The notes: generated by a model from the letters alone, not told the origin. 64,000 bases of DNA from Pseudomonas sp. LBUM920 (GCF_003852315.1 NZ_CP027762.1:1035501-1099500); one strand, 5' to 3'. Counted from the stretch's first letter, positions 33,641-43,106 are shown. Program-made: numbers and translations.

Positions 33641-36370
33641 ATGACTGATCTGTCCCGAATCCAAGGGCCTGCAAGCGCAGTAATTCCGACCCTGGAAGCG
33701 CGCTTCTACAGGCCACCTTTGCCTGACGGCTATGTGCTGCGCCCGCGCCTGTGCGAACGGCTGAGTGCTGGCCTGGAGGGGCGATTGCTACTGGTCAGCG
33801 CTCCGGCGGGGTTCGGCAAGAGTTCGCTGGCGGTAGAGTTCTGCCAGAGTTTGCCGGCGCATTGGCAAAGCCTGTGGCTGGGCCTGAGCCCACGCGATAA
33901 CGACCCGGGCCGTTTCCTCGAGCGCCTGCTCGACGGTTTGCAACAGTATTTCCCGCAACTCGGCGCCCAATCCCTGGGCCTGCTGAAAATGCGCCAGCGT
34001 CACCAACCCTTTGCCTTTGAAGAATGGCTCGACGGCCTGCTCGATGAGCTGACGTTGCACTTGTCCACGCGTGCGCCCTTGTTGCTGGTACTGGATGACT
34101 ACCATCTGGCTCAGGGTCCGGTGCTGGATCGTTGCCTGCAGTTTTTCTTGAATCATTTACCCGATGGGCTGGTGGTCATGGTCACCAGCCGCCAACGTCC
34201 CGACTGGCACCTGGCGCGCCTGCGGCTGTCCCGGCACCTGCTGGAGCTGCACGAACAGGACCTGCGCCTGACCCACGACGAATCGCTGGCCGTGCTGGAT
34301 CGGCACAGCAGTTCGTTGCGCGGCGAGGCGCTGGACAACTTGATCCGGCGCAGTGAAGGATGGGTCGCCGGCCTGCGTTTCTGGCTATTGGCAATCGCCG
34401 AAGCGGGCAATGAAAGCGCGTTGCCGCACAGCTTGCACGGTGGCGAAGGGCTGATTCGTGATTACCTGCTCGAAGAGGTCATCGACTGCCTGCCGGTTGA
34501 AGTGCAGGCGTTCCTGTACGACACGGCGCCTCAGGATCGTTTCTGCAGCGAGCTGTGCGACGCCGTGCGCGAGGCCCACGACAGCGCGGAAATCCTGCGC
34601 TATTTGCAGGCCCATCAGGTGTTTCTGGTGCCGCTGGATGAACAGGGCCACTGGTACCGTTACCACCATTTGTTTTCCGATTTGCTGCGCACGCGCCGCG
34701 TGAGCAATGCCACCTTGCCGATTGCCAGCCTGCACTTGCGGGCCTGTCGATGGTTCAACGCCCAGGGTTTTATCGACGAAGCCGTAGAGCAGGCATTGCG
34801 CGCCGGCCACCTCGATGTGGCGGCAAACCTGGTGCAGAACCTGTCAGAGGAGCAACTGCTGGCCGAGCAGAATGTGGGCATGCTGCTGCGCTGGAAGATG
34901 GACTTGCCCGACAGCCTGCTGATCAGCACGCCGCGCTTGATCGTGCTCTACAGTTGGGCGCTGGGGTTGGCGTGCCAGTTGGATGCGGCAGAAGAATTGT
35001 CAGGCTACCTCAGTCGCTTCCTGCCGGCGCCGTCGGCCACTGCGCAAAAGTCGATGCTGGCCCAATGGCTGGCGCTGAGCGGGATCATCGCCCGCGGGCG
35101 AGGTGATCGTGAATTGACCCAGCGTTATTGCAGCGAGGCGTTGGAAAGCCTGCCGCACAAACGCTATGGCCAGCGCCTGATGTGCCTGTCGACCCTGTCC
35201 AACCTGGCTATTGTCGATGCCGACCTGTGGCGCGCGCGTGGCCTGAATCGCGAATCCCTGGAGCTGGCGCAGCGCGTCGGCAACCCGCTGTTCGAGGCCC
35301 TGGCCCATTACGACCGCGCGCGCGTGTTGCAGGCGCGCGGCGAAATTCTGCGTTCTCTGGACGAAGTGCGCCAGGGGCTGCAACGCCTGCAGGGCCTTGC
35401 GCCTCAACGGCTGTACGCCGTACGCGCGCGGCTATCGCTGTACGAAGGTTACCTGCTGCTGGTGCGTTATCAGTCAGACGCTGGCCTTGCCCGCTTGCGT
35501 GCCGGCCTGAGCGAAGCGCGCGCCTGCCGCGATATCAGCGTGCTCATCGGGCATTGTGTGATCGCCAATTTCGAAGGGCGGCGCGGTGATTTCGCCAAGG
35601 CCTTCGCCGAACTTGCCGAAGCCGAGCGCTTGATGCATATCTGGGACGTGCCGCCGATCTATTACCTGGCGATGATCACCCTGATCAAATGCGAATTATG
35701 GCTGGCCCAAGGCCGCACCGACCTCGCCGACGCCTGGCTGACCCGCCTGGGGCAGACCTATAACGGTGAGCACGCCGCCGCCGCACCGGAGTTTCATCCG
35801 CACCTGGCGCAACACATCGGGCTGCAGCAGGCCGCACTCGATGCGATCCGCCATCAACCGGCTGCGGCCCTGCAGCGCCTCGAAGAGCTGGCGCAGCAGG
35901 CGCATAACAGCGGGCGCCAGATGATTGCCCTGATGGCCCTGACCCAGCAGGCGCATGTATTGCTGGAGTGCGGCCAGGAAGCCAAGGCGCGGCCGATCGT
36001 GGCCCAGGCGCTCGAGGCGGGCGTTGGTGGCGCACTGCAACCGTTCCAGCGTCTGCTGGAACGTTATCCTGACTGGATGCGCGAGCAACTCGGCAAGACC
36101 CCGCATGCGTTGTTGAACCAAAGCCTGTTGGCGCTGCTGCCGGTGGTTGCCGCCGCCGAGGCCCTGCCCACGCACGAAACCCTCAGCACCCGCGAGCTGG
36201 CAGTGCTGCAACTGATCGCCCAGGGCTGCTCAAACCAGGAGATCAGCAACCAGTTGTTTATCTCCCTGCACACGGTGAAAACCCACGCCAGCCATATCAA
36301 CAGCAAGCTGGGCGTGGAACGCCGAACCCAGGCAGTAGCGCGGGCGCAGGAGATGGGGTTGTTGGGGTAG
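33641..36370 (+). CDS. MalT/AlkS-like LuxR-family transcriptional regulator
   Basis: A roughly 909-residue STAND-type regulator: an N-terminal NTPase with Walker A SAPAGFGKSSL at 53-63, a Walker B-like LLLVLDDYHLA near 147, a long helical repeat region (about 420-780) and a C-terminal LuxR helix-turn-helix (STRELAVLQLIAQGCSNQEI and the recognition helix SLHTVKTHASHI). Such proteins activate genes on binding an inducer and ATP. AAGAG seven bases before the ATG at 33641 supports that start; the ATG at 33608 is an alternative. Its place after the ligase/DUF1302/DUF1329 genes suggests it controls them. Confidence 0.85.
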   Translation: MTDLSRIQGPASAVIPTLEARFYRPPLPDGYVLRPRLCERLSAGLEGRLLLVSAPAGFGKSSLAVEFCQSLPAHWQSLWLGLSPRDNDPGRFLERLLDGLQQYFPQLGAQSLGLLKMRQRHQPFAFEEWLDGLLDELTLHLSTRAPLLLVLDDYHLAQGPVLDRCLQFFLNHLPDGLVVMVTSRQRPDWHLARLRLSRHLLELHEQDLRLTHDESLAVLDRHSSSLRGEALDNLIRRSEGWVAGLRFWLLAIAEAGNESALPHSLHGGEGLIRDYLLEEVIDCLPVEVQAFLYDTAPQDRFCSELCDAVREAHDSAEILRYLQAHQVFLVPLDEQGHWYRYHHLFSDLLRTRRVSNATLPIASLHLRACRWFNAQGFIDEAVEQALRAGHLDVAANLVQNLSEEQLLAEQNVGMLLRWKMDLPDSLLISTPRLIVLYSWALGLACQLDAAEELSGYLSRFLPAPSATAQKSMLAQWLALSGIIARGRGDRELTQRYCSEALESLPHKRYGQRLMCLSTLSNLAIVDADLWRARGLNRESLELAQRVGNPLFEALAHYDRARVLQARGEILRSLDEVRQGLQRLQGLAPQRLYAVRARLSLYEGYLLLVRYQSDAGLARLRAGLSEARACRDISVLIGHCVIANFEGRRGDFAKAFAELAEAERLMHIWDVPPIYYLAMITLIKCELWLAQGRTDLADAWLTRLGQTYNGEHAAAAPEFHPHLAQHIGLQQAALDAIRHQPAAALQRLEELAQQAHNSGRQMIALMALTQQAHVLLECGQEAKARPIVAQALEAGVGGALQPFQRLLERYPDWMREQLGKTPHALLNQSLLALLPVVAAAEALPTHETLSTRELAVLQLIAQGCSNQEISNQLFISLHTVKTHASHINSKLGVERRTQAVARAQEMGLLG

Positions 36371-36425
36371 GCAGCAACGCATTTGTGCCAAAATCGCTGA
36401 CTTACAAATGATCGAGTTCGCTCTG

Positions 36426-37067
36426 ATGTCTCAGCTACCAGCCCTGATTCGCGAAACCTTCCCCGTCGGCCCGTTGCAGTGCAACTGCACCATCATCGGT
36501 GACCCGATCACCAAAAAAGCCATCGTGGTCGACCCCGGCGGCAATCACGAGCTGATCCTGGCTCGCCTGGAGGCGTTGGGCCTCAAGGTGGTGAGCATCA
36601 TCCATACCCATGCGCACCTCGATCACTTCCTGGCTTCCGGCCAATTGAAAGAGAAAACCGGCGCCACTTTGCATCTGCACAAGGATGATAAATTCCTGTG
36701 GGATAACCTGGAAATGCAGTGCCAGATGTTTCGCGTGCCTTATACGCCGGTGCCGTCGCCGGATCGCTGGTTGGAAGATGATGAGGCGTTGGCCTGTGGT
36801 TGCGGCGTGGCCTTGCACACGCCAGGGCATACGCCAGGTTCGATGAGCTTCTGGTTTGCCGATGCCAAGTTGTTGATTGCCGGCGACACGTTGTTCAAGC
36901 GCGGCGTAGGGCGGACCGACCTGTGGGGTGGGGACCAGGCGACTATCGTGCGTTCGATCAAGCAGCGTTTGTACACCCTGGATGAGGGCGCGACGGTGGT
37001 TACCGGGCACGGGCCGGACACCCGGTTGGGCGATGAGATGCGTGAGAATCCGTTTGTGCGGGCGTAG
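36426..37067 (+). CDS. Metallo-beta-lactamase-fold hydrolase (YcbL/glyoxalase II-like)
   Basis: A 213-residue cytoplasmic protein with the metal-binding HTHAHLDH at 60-67 (ligands H62, H64, D66, H67), the third histidine in ALHTPGHTPGSMSFW, the bridging aspartate in LLIAGDTLFKRGVGR and the last histidine in VVTGHGPDT. Length and these segments place it with the YcbL-type small glyoxalase II relatives. The true thioester substrate is unknown. The ATG at 36426 is preferred to the extended frame at 36408, since family members start close to this point. Confidence 0.85.
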   Translation: MSQLPALIRETFPVGPLQCNCTIIGDPITKKAIVVDPGGNHELILARLEALGLKVVSIIHTHAHLDHFLASGQLKEKTGATLHLHKDDKFLWDNLEMQCQMFRVPYTPVPSPDRWLEDDEALACGCGVALHTPGHTPGSMSFWFADAKLLIAGDTLFKRGVGRTDLWGGDQATIVRSIKQRLYTLDEGATVVTGHGPDTRLGDEMRENPFVRA

Positions 37068-37289
37068 GGAATAACCAAGGGTGTGAGGCTGTTCTATACA
37101 AAGAATCGTCGTCGCAGCTCGCGTTCAGCCTGGGTCTGCTACGGTTTCCTTAGCGGTGATGCTGGCCAGCCTTTGTCACAGCAGGGGCGATGGCCACGGA
37201 ATTTTTACCGTTTGTCGCGTTCAAAACCCGGCACAGGTCCATTGCCAATGTCCTTTGCACCACAGAATGCAAAAGTAGGAGCTCCCTTC

Positions 37290-38072
37290 ATGTTTACTCC
37301 GCGTCGTCTTCTTGTTGTTGCCACCGCCGTAGCCCTGTTGTCCGGCTGCGCCTCGCCCAATCCTTATGACGGCAGCCAGGGGCAGGCAAATGATGGTTCG
37401 CAAGGCGGTATCAGCAAAACCGCCAAGTACGGCGGCCTGGGTGCGCTGGCTGGCGCATTGGCCGGTGCAGCCATCGACCATAACAACCGTGGCAAGGGTG
37501 CACTGATCGGTGGTGCTATCGCCGGTATCGGCGCCGCCGGTTACGGCTACTACGCCGACCAGCAGGAAAAGAAACTGCGTGAAAGCATGGCCAACACCGG
37601 TGTTGAAGTGCAGCGCCAGGGCGACCAGATCAAGTTGATCATGCCGGGTAACATTACCTTTGCCACCAACTCGGACGCGATTGCCAGCAGCTTCTATACG
37701 CCACTGAACAACCTGGCGAACTCGCTGAAGCAGTTCAACCAGAACACCATCCAGATTGTCGGCTACACCGACAGCACCGGCAGCCGCCAGTTGAACATGG
37801 ACCTGTCCCAGCGTCGTGCACAGAGCGTGGCCAACTACCTGACGTCGCAGGGCGTGAGCCCGACCAACCTGAGTGCGCGCGGTGCCGGCCCGGATAATCC
37901 GATTGCCAGCAACGCCGACGTGAATGGCCGTGCGCAAAACCGTCGCGTAGAGGTCAACCTCGGCCCGATCCCAGGTCAGCAATACGGCCAACCAGGTCAG
38001 CAGCAACAACAGCAACAAGCGCCACAGCAGAACAACCAGTTCCAGGGCAACCCGTACCAGCAGTACCAATAA
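37290..38072 (+). CDS. OmpA-family lipoprotein with glycine zipper
   Basis: A 260-residue envelope lipoprotein: MFTPRRLLVVATAVALLSGC ends in a lipobox (Cys-20). A glycine-zipper segment (GGLGALAGALAGAAIDHNNR, then GAAGYGYYA) follows at about 50-90, then an OmpA-C peptidoglycan-binding domain with TDSTGSRQLNMDLSQRRAQS and the NRRVEVNL end. The C-terminal 30 residues are Q/P-rich and probably disordered. The arrangement is like YiaD. AGGAG seven bases upstream fixes the start; the 200-base longer frame is leader. A strong terminator follows. Confidence 0.9.
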   Translation: MFTPRRLLVVATAVALLSGCASPNPYDGSQGQANDGSQGGISKTAKYGGLGALAGALAGAAIDHNNRGKGALIGGAIAGIGAAGYGYYADQQEKKLRESMANTGVEVQRQGDQIKLIMPGNITFATNSDAIASSFYTPLNNLANSLKQFNQNTIQIVGYTDSTGSRQLNMDLSQRRAQSVANYLTSQGVSPTNLSARGAGPDNPIASNADVNGRAQNRRVEVNLGPIPGQQYGQPGQQQQQQQAPQQNNQFQGNPYQQYQ

Positions 38073-38083
38073 ACGCGGGCCAC

Positions 38084-38125
38084 TAAAAAGGGCGCCGTGC
38101 AGTCAGTGCACGGCGCCCTTTTTTG
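38084..38125. terminator. Bidirectional intrinsic terminator
   Basis: GGGCGCCGTGCA pairs perfectly with TGCACGGCGCCC around a five-base loop, bordered by an A run and a T run. It serves the OmpA-type gene and the convergent lpoA-yraN-gmhA-dolP-like operon. Confidence 0.95.
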
Positions 38126-38140
38126 TGGCTGCGAATGACA

Positions 38141-38722
38141 TCAGTCGATGTATTCGAACACTTTTACGATCTTCTGTACGCCGGACACACCCTGAACCAG
38201 GTTGGACGCGCGCGTGGCTTCCGCCTGGGTCAGCAGGCCCATCAGGTAAACGATGCCGTTATCGGTGACGACTTTGATGCGCGAGCCCGGCACGGCGCTG
38301 TCGGTAAGCATCTGCGCCTTGATTTTGGTGGTCAGCAACGCATCGTTACTGATGGCCAGCAGGGTAATAGGGTCCATGACCTGCAGTTCATTGTGGACCT
38401 TCTTGACCCGCTGGACCGACGAGGCGGCTTGTTCTGCCTGGGCCTTGAGCTCCGCACGCGGCGTCTGGCCGGCCAGCAGTACCACGCCGTTGAAGCTGGT
38501 AACCACAATGCGCGAGGCACCATTGCCCAAGTCTGTAGCGGCCTTGGCGACGTTGACCTTGACCTTGGTTTCGATGAGCGAGTCGTCGATTGTGCTGCCG
38601 AAAGTACGTGTGCCCCGGTCATCCTGAATCGGTGTGTCACGTGTCGCGGTGATTGCCGTGCTGCAGCCGCTGATGGCAAGGCACAGCGTAATGGCCAAAA
38701 GGCTGAGGCGGTTAACGGTCAT
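38141..38722 (-). CDS. BON-domain lipoprotein (DolP/YraP-like)
   Basis: A 193-residue lipoprotein precursor with MTVNRLSLLAITLCLAISGC (lipobox ISGC) followed by two BON domains (about 45-110 and 120-190), each with the G-V-V/I-x-L core (NGVVLLAGQTP and NGIVYLMGLLT). DolP-type proteins sit at the inner face of the outer membrane and support its integrity during division. The ATG overlaps the gmhA stop by four bases, making it the last gene of the lpoA operon. Confidence 0.9.
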   Translation of the reverse strand: MTVNRLSLLAITLCLAISGCSTAITATRDTPIQDDRGTRTFGSTIDDSLIETKVKVNVAKAATDLGNGASRIVVTSFNGVVLLAGQTPRAELKAQAEQAASSVQRVKKVHNELQVMDPITLLAISNDALLTTKIKAQMLTDSAVPGSRIKVVTDNGIVYLMGLLTQAEATRASNLVQGVSGVQKIVKVFEYID

Positions 38723-39312
38723 TCTTCACTCCCGAACAGTTGGCTGTCGATCAGATCGCACAGGCAGTGGATCGCCAGCAGGTGGACTTCTTGAATGCGT
38801 GCAGTGACATTGGCCGGGACGCGGATTTCAACGTCCTCCGGCAACAGCAGCGAGGCCATGCCGCCGCCGTCACGACCGGTCAATGCTACGACAATCATTT
38901 CGCGATCATGTGCGGCCTGGATCGCTTGAATAATGTTCGCCGAGTTGCCGCTGGTGGAGATCGCCAGCAGCACGTCGCCGGGTTGGCCCAGGGCGCGAAT
39001 CTGTTTGGAGAAGATTTCGTTGTAGCTGTAGTCGTTGGCGATCGAGGTGATCGTCGACGTGTCGGTGGTCAAGGCAATGGCCGGCAGGCTCGGGCGCTCG
39101 CGCTCGAAGCGGTTGAGCAGCTCGGAGGAAAAGTGCTGGGCATCACCGGCCGAACCGCCGTTGCCGCACGAAAGCATTTTGCCCTCGTTGAGCAAGGCAT
39201 TGACCATGACCTGACTGGCTTGCTCGATGTGCGGTGCAAGTACGTCCATCGCCTGTTGCTTGGTGTCGATGCTGGCTTGGAAAAGCTGGCGAATTCGGGA
39301 TTGCATGTCCAT
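38719..39312 (-). CDS. gmhA: SIS-domain protein, phosphoheptose isomerase GmhA (or DiaA-like)
   Basis: A 197-residue single-SIS protein with LSCGNGGSAGDAQHFSSELL near 49-68, LALTTDTST-like IALTTDTSTITSIANDY near 79 and ISTSGNSANIIQAI near 118. GmhA converts sedoheptulose-7-phosphate to D-glycero-D-manno-heptose-7-phosphate for LPS core. The same fold includes the replication factor DiaA, which in E. coli occupies this chromosomal neighbourhood (yraN-diaA-yraP), so either role is possible. The glutamate and histidine positions expected for isomerase (SSELL, EVHLLAIH) are present, favouring GmhA. The start may be 39312 or 39306. Confidence 0.85.
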   Translation of the reverse strand: MDMQSRIRQLFQASIDTKQQAMDVLAPHIEQASQVMVNALLNEGKMLSCGNGGSAGDAQHFSSELLNRFERERPSLPAIALTTDTSTITSIANDYSYNEIFSKQIRALGQPGDVLLAISTSGNSANIIQAIQAAHDREMIVVALTGRDGGGMASLLLPEDVEIRVPANVTARIQEVHLLAIHCLCDLIDSQLFGSEE

Positions 39313-39404
39313 CTGTGTGACCTTAAGTAGCGCGGCTGTTTGGCACAGGAATGTGCAGCCCGCAAAGCAAAGAGCAAAAGTGTGTGGTGAAGATGTCCGG
39401 TGAA

Positions 39405-39776
39405 TCAGCTGTCGAAGGCATCTTTAAGCCAATTCAGATCAGCGGGGCCAGACGGTGTGCTTTCTATGGCAACCACATCGAAACGGCAGGGGGAGTCAGC
39501 CCAGCGATGCTCTTTTTGCAGGAAAAACTGCGCGGCGAGTATCAGCTTCTGACGCTTGCGCCCGTCGATACTGGCGAGCGCGCCACCCCATTGTGCGTGT
39601 TTTCTGTAGCGGACTTCGACGAATACTACTGTATCGCCGTCAAGCATGACCAGATCAAGCTCACCGCGTTTACACAACCAGTTCTGCGCCAGAAGGCGCA
39701 GACCCTGTCGTTGCAGATACTGGAGGGCTTGAAGTTCGGCATCCTTGCCGCTTTGTGCGCTGGACCGCTCGGGCAT
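39405..39776 (-). CDS. yraN: YraN family protein (UPF0102)
   Basis: A 123-residue protein of the predicted endonuclease-like UPF0102 family. The core CKRGELDLVMLDGDTVVFVE then VRYRK resembles the PD-(D/E)XK-like fold (E-x-D...E-V-K/R), with the usual lysine replaced by arginine in the EVRYR stretch, as in many members. A cellular role is not established. The ATG overlaps the lpoA stop by one base (TGATG), and gmhA follows 92 bases later. Confidence 0.9.
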   Translation of the reverse strand: MPERSSAQSGKDAELQALQYLQRQGLRLLAQNWLCKRGELDLVMLDGDTVVFVEVRYRKHAQWGGALASIDGRKRQKLILAAQFFLQKEHRWADSPCRFDVVAIESTPSGPADLNWLKDAFDS

Positions 39777-41587
39777 CAGCGCGAGGTGTCCGGCAGGCGC
39801 TGGATGTCACCACCAACGAATTTCGCCCACGGCATCTGGCGGTCGACACGCTGGTTGGCGCTGATGCCCAGGCTGCCCGAGAGGCCGTCGACGCGCGTAT
39901 CCGGCAGCGCCTTGAGTTGACCCAGGCGCGGTGCCAGGCGGTAGGCGTCGGCGCCCATCGCGTACAGGCGGCCCAGGCTGCCATTGGCTTGTGGCCATTG
40001 CGCGGCAACCTGGTTGCGCAGCGGGTCGGTGGTGTTGAGCAGCCAAGGGGTTTCGCAGAACATGACGTTGGTCATGTCCAGGTACTGGTTCTTGTCGCCG
40101 CTGGCGCTGAACACATGGGACGTCGCATACACAGGCACGTCGCCGGCGTACTGGAAGTTCAGGGTCGGCTTGATCTGCTGGGCCAATTGCGGCGTCACCG
40201 CCAGGAAGATGAACTCGATGTCCTGGCGGCGCGACGGTTGCGCCGCTACGTCAGTGCCAACGGCGCTTTGCAGGCTCTTGGCGCGACCTTCGCTTTTGCG
40301 CAGCTGGAACAGGTCGGCAATCTGCTGGGCGAGGGCGACCGGCTGGTCAACGTACTCGACGCCGACGACGGTGCCGCCATTGGCTTCCCAATCCTGGCGG
40401 AAGGCTTTGTAGACACGCTCACCCCATTCGCCACGCGGCACCATGGCGGCGGCGCGGTGCAAGCCGTCGGCGCGGGCACGGCGCGAGACTTCGCGGGCTT
40501 CGTCTTCAGCGGCCAGGCCGAACTGGAACAGCTGTGGCGGGTTTTCATTCAATTCGCTGTAGTTCAGCGCCAGCGTCGCGATCGGCAGTTGCGGGCGAGC
40601 TGCGAGTTGTTTGACCAGCGGTTTTTCCAGCGGGCCGACGACCAGTTGTACGCCGGCGGCCTGGGCCTTGGCATAGAAGTCGTCGAGGGAGGTCAGGCGC
40701 GAGCTGTCATAGAACTCGATGACCGGCGGTTTCTGCCCGGCTTGTTCAGCCTGGTAGTGAGCCGCCATGAAGCCTTCGCGCAGCGCCTTGCCGACCGCAG
40801 CCAGCGGACCGTCCTGCGGCAGTAGCAGGGCGATCTTGTTCAGCGGCTGGCTGGCCAGTTCCTTGAGCTTGGTCAGCGGCGTCGGCAGTTGCACTGCGGC
40901 CGGGTGCTCAGGGTTCTGCGCGCGCCAAGTGTCGATCGCGGCTTGTTGTTGCTCCAGGGTGCCGGCGCCTTTGACGGCTTTGGCCAGGCTGATCCAGCCA
41001 TCAAGCGTCGGGTTACCGCTGGCTTGCAACTGGTCAGCCGGCAGCGCGGCAATCAGCGCCCAGATAGCTTCGTGGTTGCTGTTGGCAGCGTCGCCCGTCA
41101 GCAGCGCAGCCATGGCGACACGCTCTCGCGCGGCGGCCAGGGTCTGCCCATCGGCCTCATAGGCGCGGGCATGCACGGTGCCGGTGCGGATCTGCTGATC
41201 GGTCGGCAGCTCCTTCAGGCTCTGCAGGCTGGGATGGTTCAGGGCTGCCAATGCAGCCTTGGGCTGATTGCGCGCCATGGCCAGTTCGGCGGCCAGGGTG
41301 CTGGCAAACACTTGCGCGGCCGGCTTCAGGACATCCAGGGGCACCTGCGCGAGAATCTGCGACGAACGCCCAGGGTTGTTCTGGTGGTAGGCCAGGTCAG
41401 CCGCACTCAGGCGCAGCATCGCGGCCTTTTCTGGCGTGTTGGCGGAGGTAGCCTGTTCGAGCAGTTGCTCGATACTGGCATCCGGGGTCCGGGGGAGGTC
41501 GCCAAGGCTGGACGAGGGCGAGCTGGCGCAGGCAGCCAATAAGGCAGCGAGGCAGAGGGCGGAGAGCAGCCGCAGGCAAGCGATCAT
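39776..41587 (-). CDS. lpoA: Penicillin-binding protein activator LpoA
   Basis: LpoA is an outer-membrane lipoprotein that reaches through peptidoglycan to activate the bifunctional synthase PBP1A. The 603 residues begin MIACLRLLSALCLAALLAAC (lipobox Cys-20), then a TPR-like N-terminal domain (to about 265) and a C-terminal periplasmic-binding-protein fold starting KIALLLPQDGPLAAVGKALR. AGGA eight bases upstream supports the ATG at 41587; the frame to 41611 adds a non-signal extension. It heads the operon with yraN, gmhA and the BON lipoprotein and is divergent from rsmI. Confidence 0.92.
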   Translation of the reverse strand: MIACLRLLSALCLAALLAACASSPSSSLGDLPRTPDASIEQLLEQATSANTPEKAAMLRLSAADLAYHQNNPGRSSQILAQVPLDVLKPAAQVFASTLAAELAMARNQPKAALAALNHPSLQSLKELPTDQQIRTGTVHARAYEADGQTLAAARERVAMAALLTGDAANSNHEAIWALIAALPADQLQASGNPTLDGWISLAKAVKGAGTLEQQQAAIDTWRAQNPEHPAAVQLPTPLTKLKELASQPLNKIALLLPQDGPLAAVGKALREGFMAAHYQAEQAGQKPPVIEFYDSSRLTSLDDFYAKAQAAGVQLVVGPLEKPLVKQLAARPQLPIATLALNYSELNENPPQLFQFGLAAEDEAREVSRRARADGLHRAAAMVPRGEWGERVYKAFRQDWEANGGTVVGVEYVDQPVALAQQIADLFQLRKSEGRAKSLQSAVGTDVAAQPSRRQDIEFIFLAVTPQLAQQIKPTLNFQYAGDVPVYATSHVFSASGDKNQYLDMTNVMFCETPWLLNTTDPLRNQVAAQWPQANGSLGRLYAMGADAYRLAPRLGQLKALPDTRVDGLSGSLGISANQRVDRQMPWAKFVGGDIQRLPDTSR

Positions 41588-41785
41588 GTAAGTGTTCCTG
41601 ATACCGATCAAATTAGCGTGGAATTGTACCCAAGCACTGGCCCAGGCGCGATGTTACTGGCGTGAAACCGTCGATTTAGGTCGTGCAAATGCTGCCAACA
41701 GCCATCGACGGCCGACCTTGAGGGCATATTATCGAGGCGCCTACGCGCTACAATGCGACTTTTCCCAACCATCGAGGTGTGCGTT

Positions 41786-42658
41786 TTGACTGCTCCAGGT
41801 CCTTTGAATTCCACTGCAGGCTCGCTTTTTGTCGTGGCGACGCCCATTGGCAACCTGGACGACATCAGTGCCCGGGCGCTGAAAGTGTTGCGCGACGTAA
41901 AATTGATCGCGGCGGAAGACACACGGCATTCCCAGCGGTTGATGCAGCATTTTGGTATCAGCACGCCCTTGGCCGCCTGCCACGAACATAACGAACGCGA
42001 AGAAGGCAGCCGTTTTATCACGCGCCTGCTGGCCGGCGACGATGTGGCGCTGATCTCCGATGCCGGTACGCCGCTGATTTCCGATCCCGGCTACCACTTG
42101 GTCCGCCAGGCGCGAGCCGCTGGTATCAATGTAGTGCCTGTTCCGGGAGCGTGCGCGCTGATTGCTGCATTATCGGCTGCCGGGTTGCCGTCGGATCGTT
42201 TTATCTTTGAGGGCTTCCTGCCGGCCAAGACCGTTGGGCGCCGCGCGCGGCTTCAGGCACTTAAGGAAGAACCGCGTACGTTGATCTTCTATGAAGCCCC
42301 GCACCGCATCCTTGAATGCCTGCAAGACATGGAACTGGTGTTTGGCGGCGAGCGCCTTGCGCTGCTGGCGCGTGAGCTGACCAAGACGTTCGAAACCCTC
42401 AAGGGCCTGCCGTTGGAAGCGTTGCGTGCCTTCGTCGAAGGCGACAGCAATCAACAGCGTGGCGAGTGTGTGGTGCTGGTGGCCGGTTGGGCGGCGCCGG
42501 AGGATGAGGATGCTGTGGGCAGCGAGGCCATGCGCATTCTCGATTTGCTGCTCAAGGAAATGCCCCTCAAGCGTGCTGCAGCGCTGGCCGCTGAAATTAC
42601 CGGCGTGCGCAAGAATGTGCTGTATCAGGTCGCGCTGGATAAACAGAAAGCCGAATAG
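41786..42658 (+). CDS. rsmI: 16S rRNA (cytidine-2'-O)-methyltransferase RsmI
   Basis: RsmI 2'-O-methylates C1402 of 16S rRNA. The protein has the tetrapyrrole-methylase-like fold with LFVVATPIGNLDDISARALK near the N terminus, AAEDTRHSQRLM, and LISDAGTPLISDPGYHLV near 90. I place the start at the TTG at 41786 (290 residues) because GAGGTG lies about seven bases before it; the ATG at 41753 lies inside a TACAAT sequence that looks like a -10 element and has no ribosome site. The GTG at 41777 is a further option. Confidence 0.88.
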   Translation: MTAPGPLNSTAGSLFVVATPIGNLDDISARALKVLRDVKLIAAEDTRHSQRLMQHFGISTPLAACHEHNEREEGSRFITRLLAGDDVALISDAGTPLISDPGYHLVRQARAAGINVVPVPGACALIAALSAAGLPSDRFIFEGFLPAKTVGRRARLQALKEEPRTLIFYEAPHRILECLQDMELVFGGERLALLARELTKTFETLKGLPLEALRAFVEGDSNQQRGECVVLVAGWAAPEDEDAVGSEAMRILDLLLKEMPLKRAAALAAEITGVRKNVLYQVALDKQKAE

Positions 42659-42752
42659 TTCCGGGGGCGAACCGGCATTCCGTCCGAACGTGATGGCATT
42701 GCTGCGCTTTTAATACTTGTCCTCAGCCCGCCGTGCCGTTAACCTGCGCGGC

Positions 42753-43106
42753 GGAGAGTCGATTGGACAGTCGCTGCCTTCTATGAAAATTAGGGGGGGG
42801 AGGAAAGTCCGGGCTCCATAGGGCGAAGTGCCAGGTAATGCCTGGGAGGCGTGAGCCTACGGAAAGTGCCACAGAAAATAACCGCCTAAGCACTTCGGTG
42901 CCGGTAAGGGTGAAAAGGTGCGGTAAGAGCGCACCGCACGACTGGCAACAGTTCGTGGCTAGGTAAACCCCACTTGGAGCAAGACCAAATAGGGTCCCAA
43001 GGCGTGGCCCGCGCTGGGACCGGGTAGGTTGCTAAAGATGTCCAGTGATGGCCATCGTAGACGAATGACTGTTCAAGACAGAACCCGGCTTACAGATCGA
43101 CTCTCC
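42753..43106 (+). ncRNA. rnpB: RNase P RNA (class A)
   Basis: This is the catalytic RNA that trims 5' leaders from tRNA precursors. The 5' GGAGAGTCGAT pairs with the 3' ATCGACTCTCC (helix P1). Universal segments are present: GAGGAAAGTCCGGGCTCC near 42800, ACAGAAAATAACCGCC near 42871, GGTAAGGGTGAAAAGGTGCG and GGTAAACCCCACTTGGAGCA. A T run follows P1 directly and may end transcription. The TTGTCC/TAACCT pair 17 bases apart just upstream is a possible promoter. The position between rsmI and mraZ is standard in pseudomonads. Confidence 0.97.
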
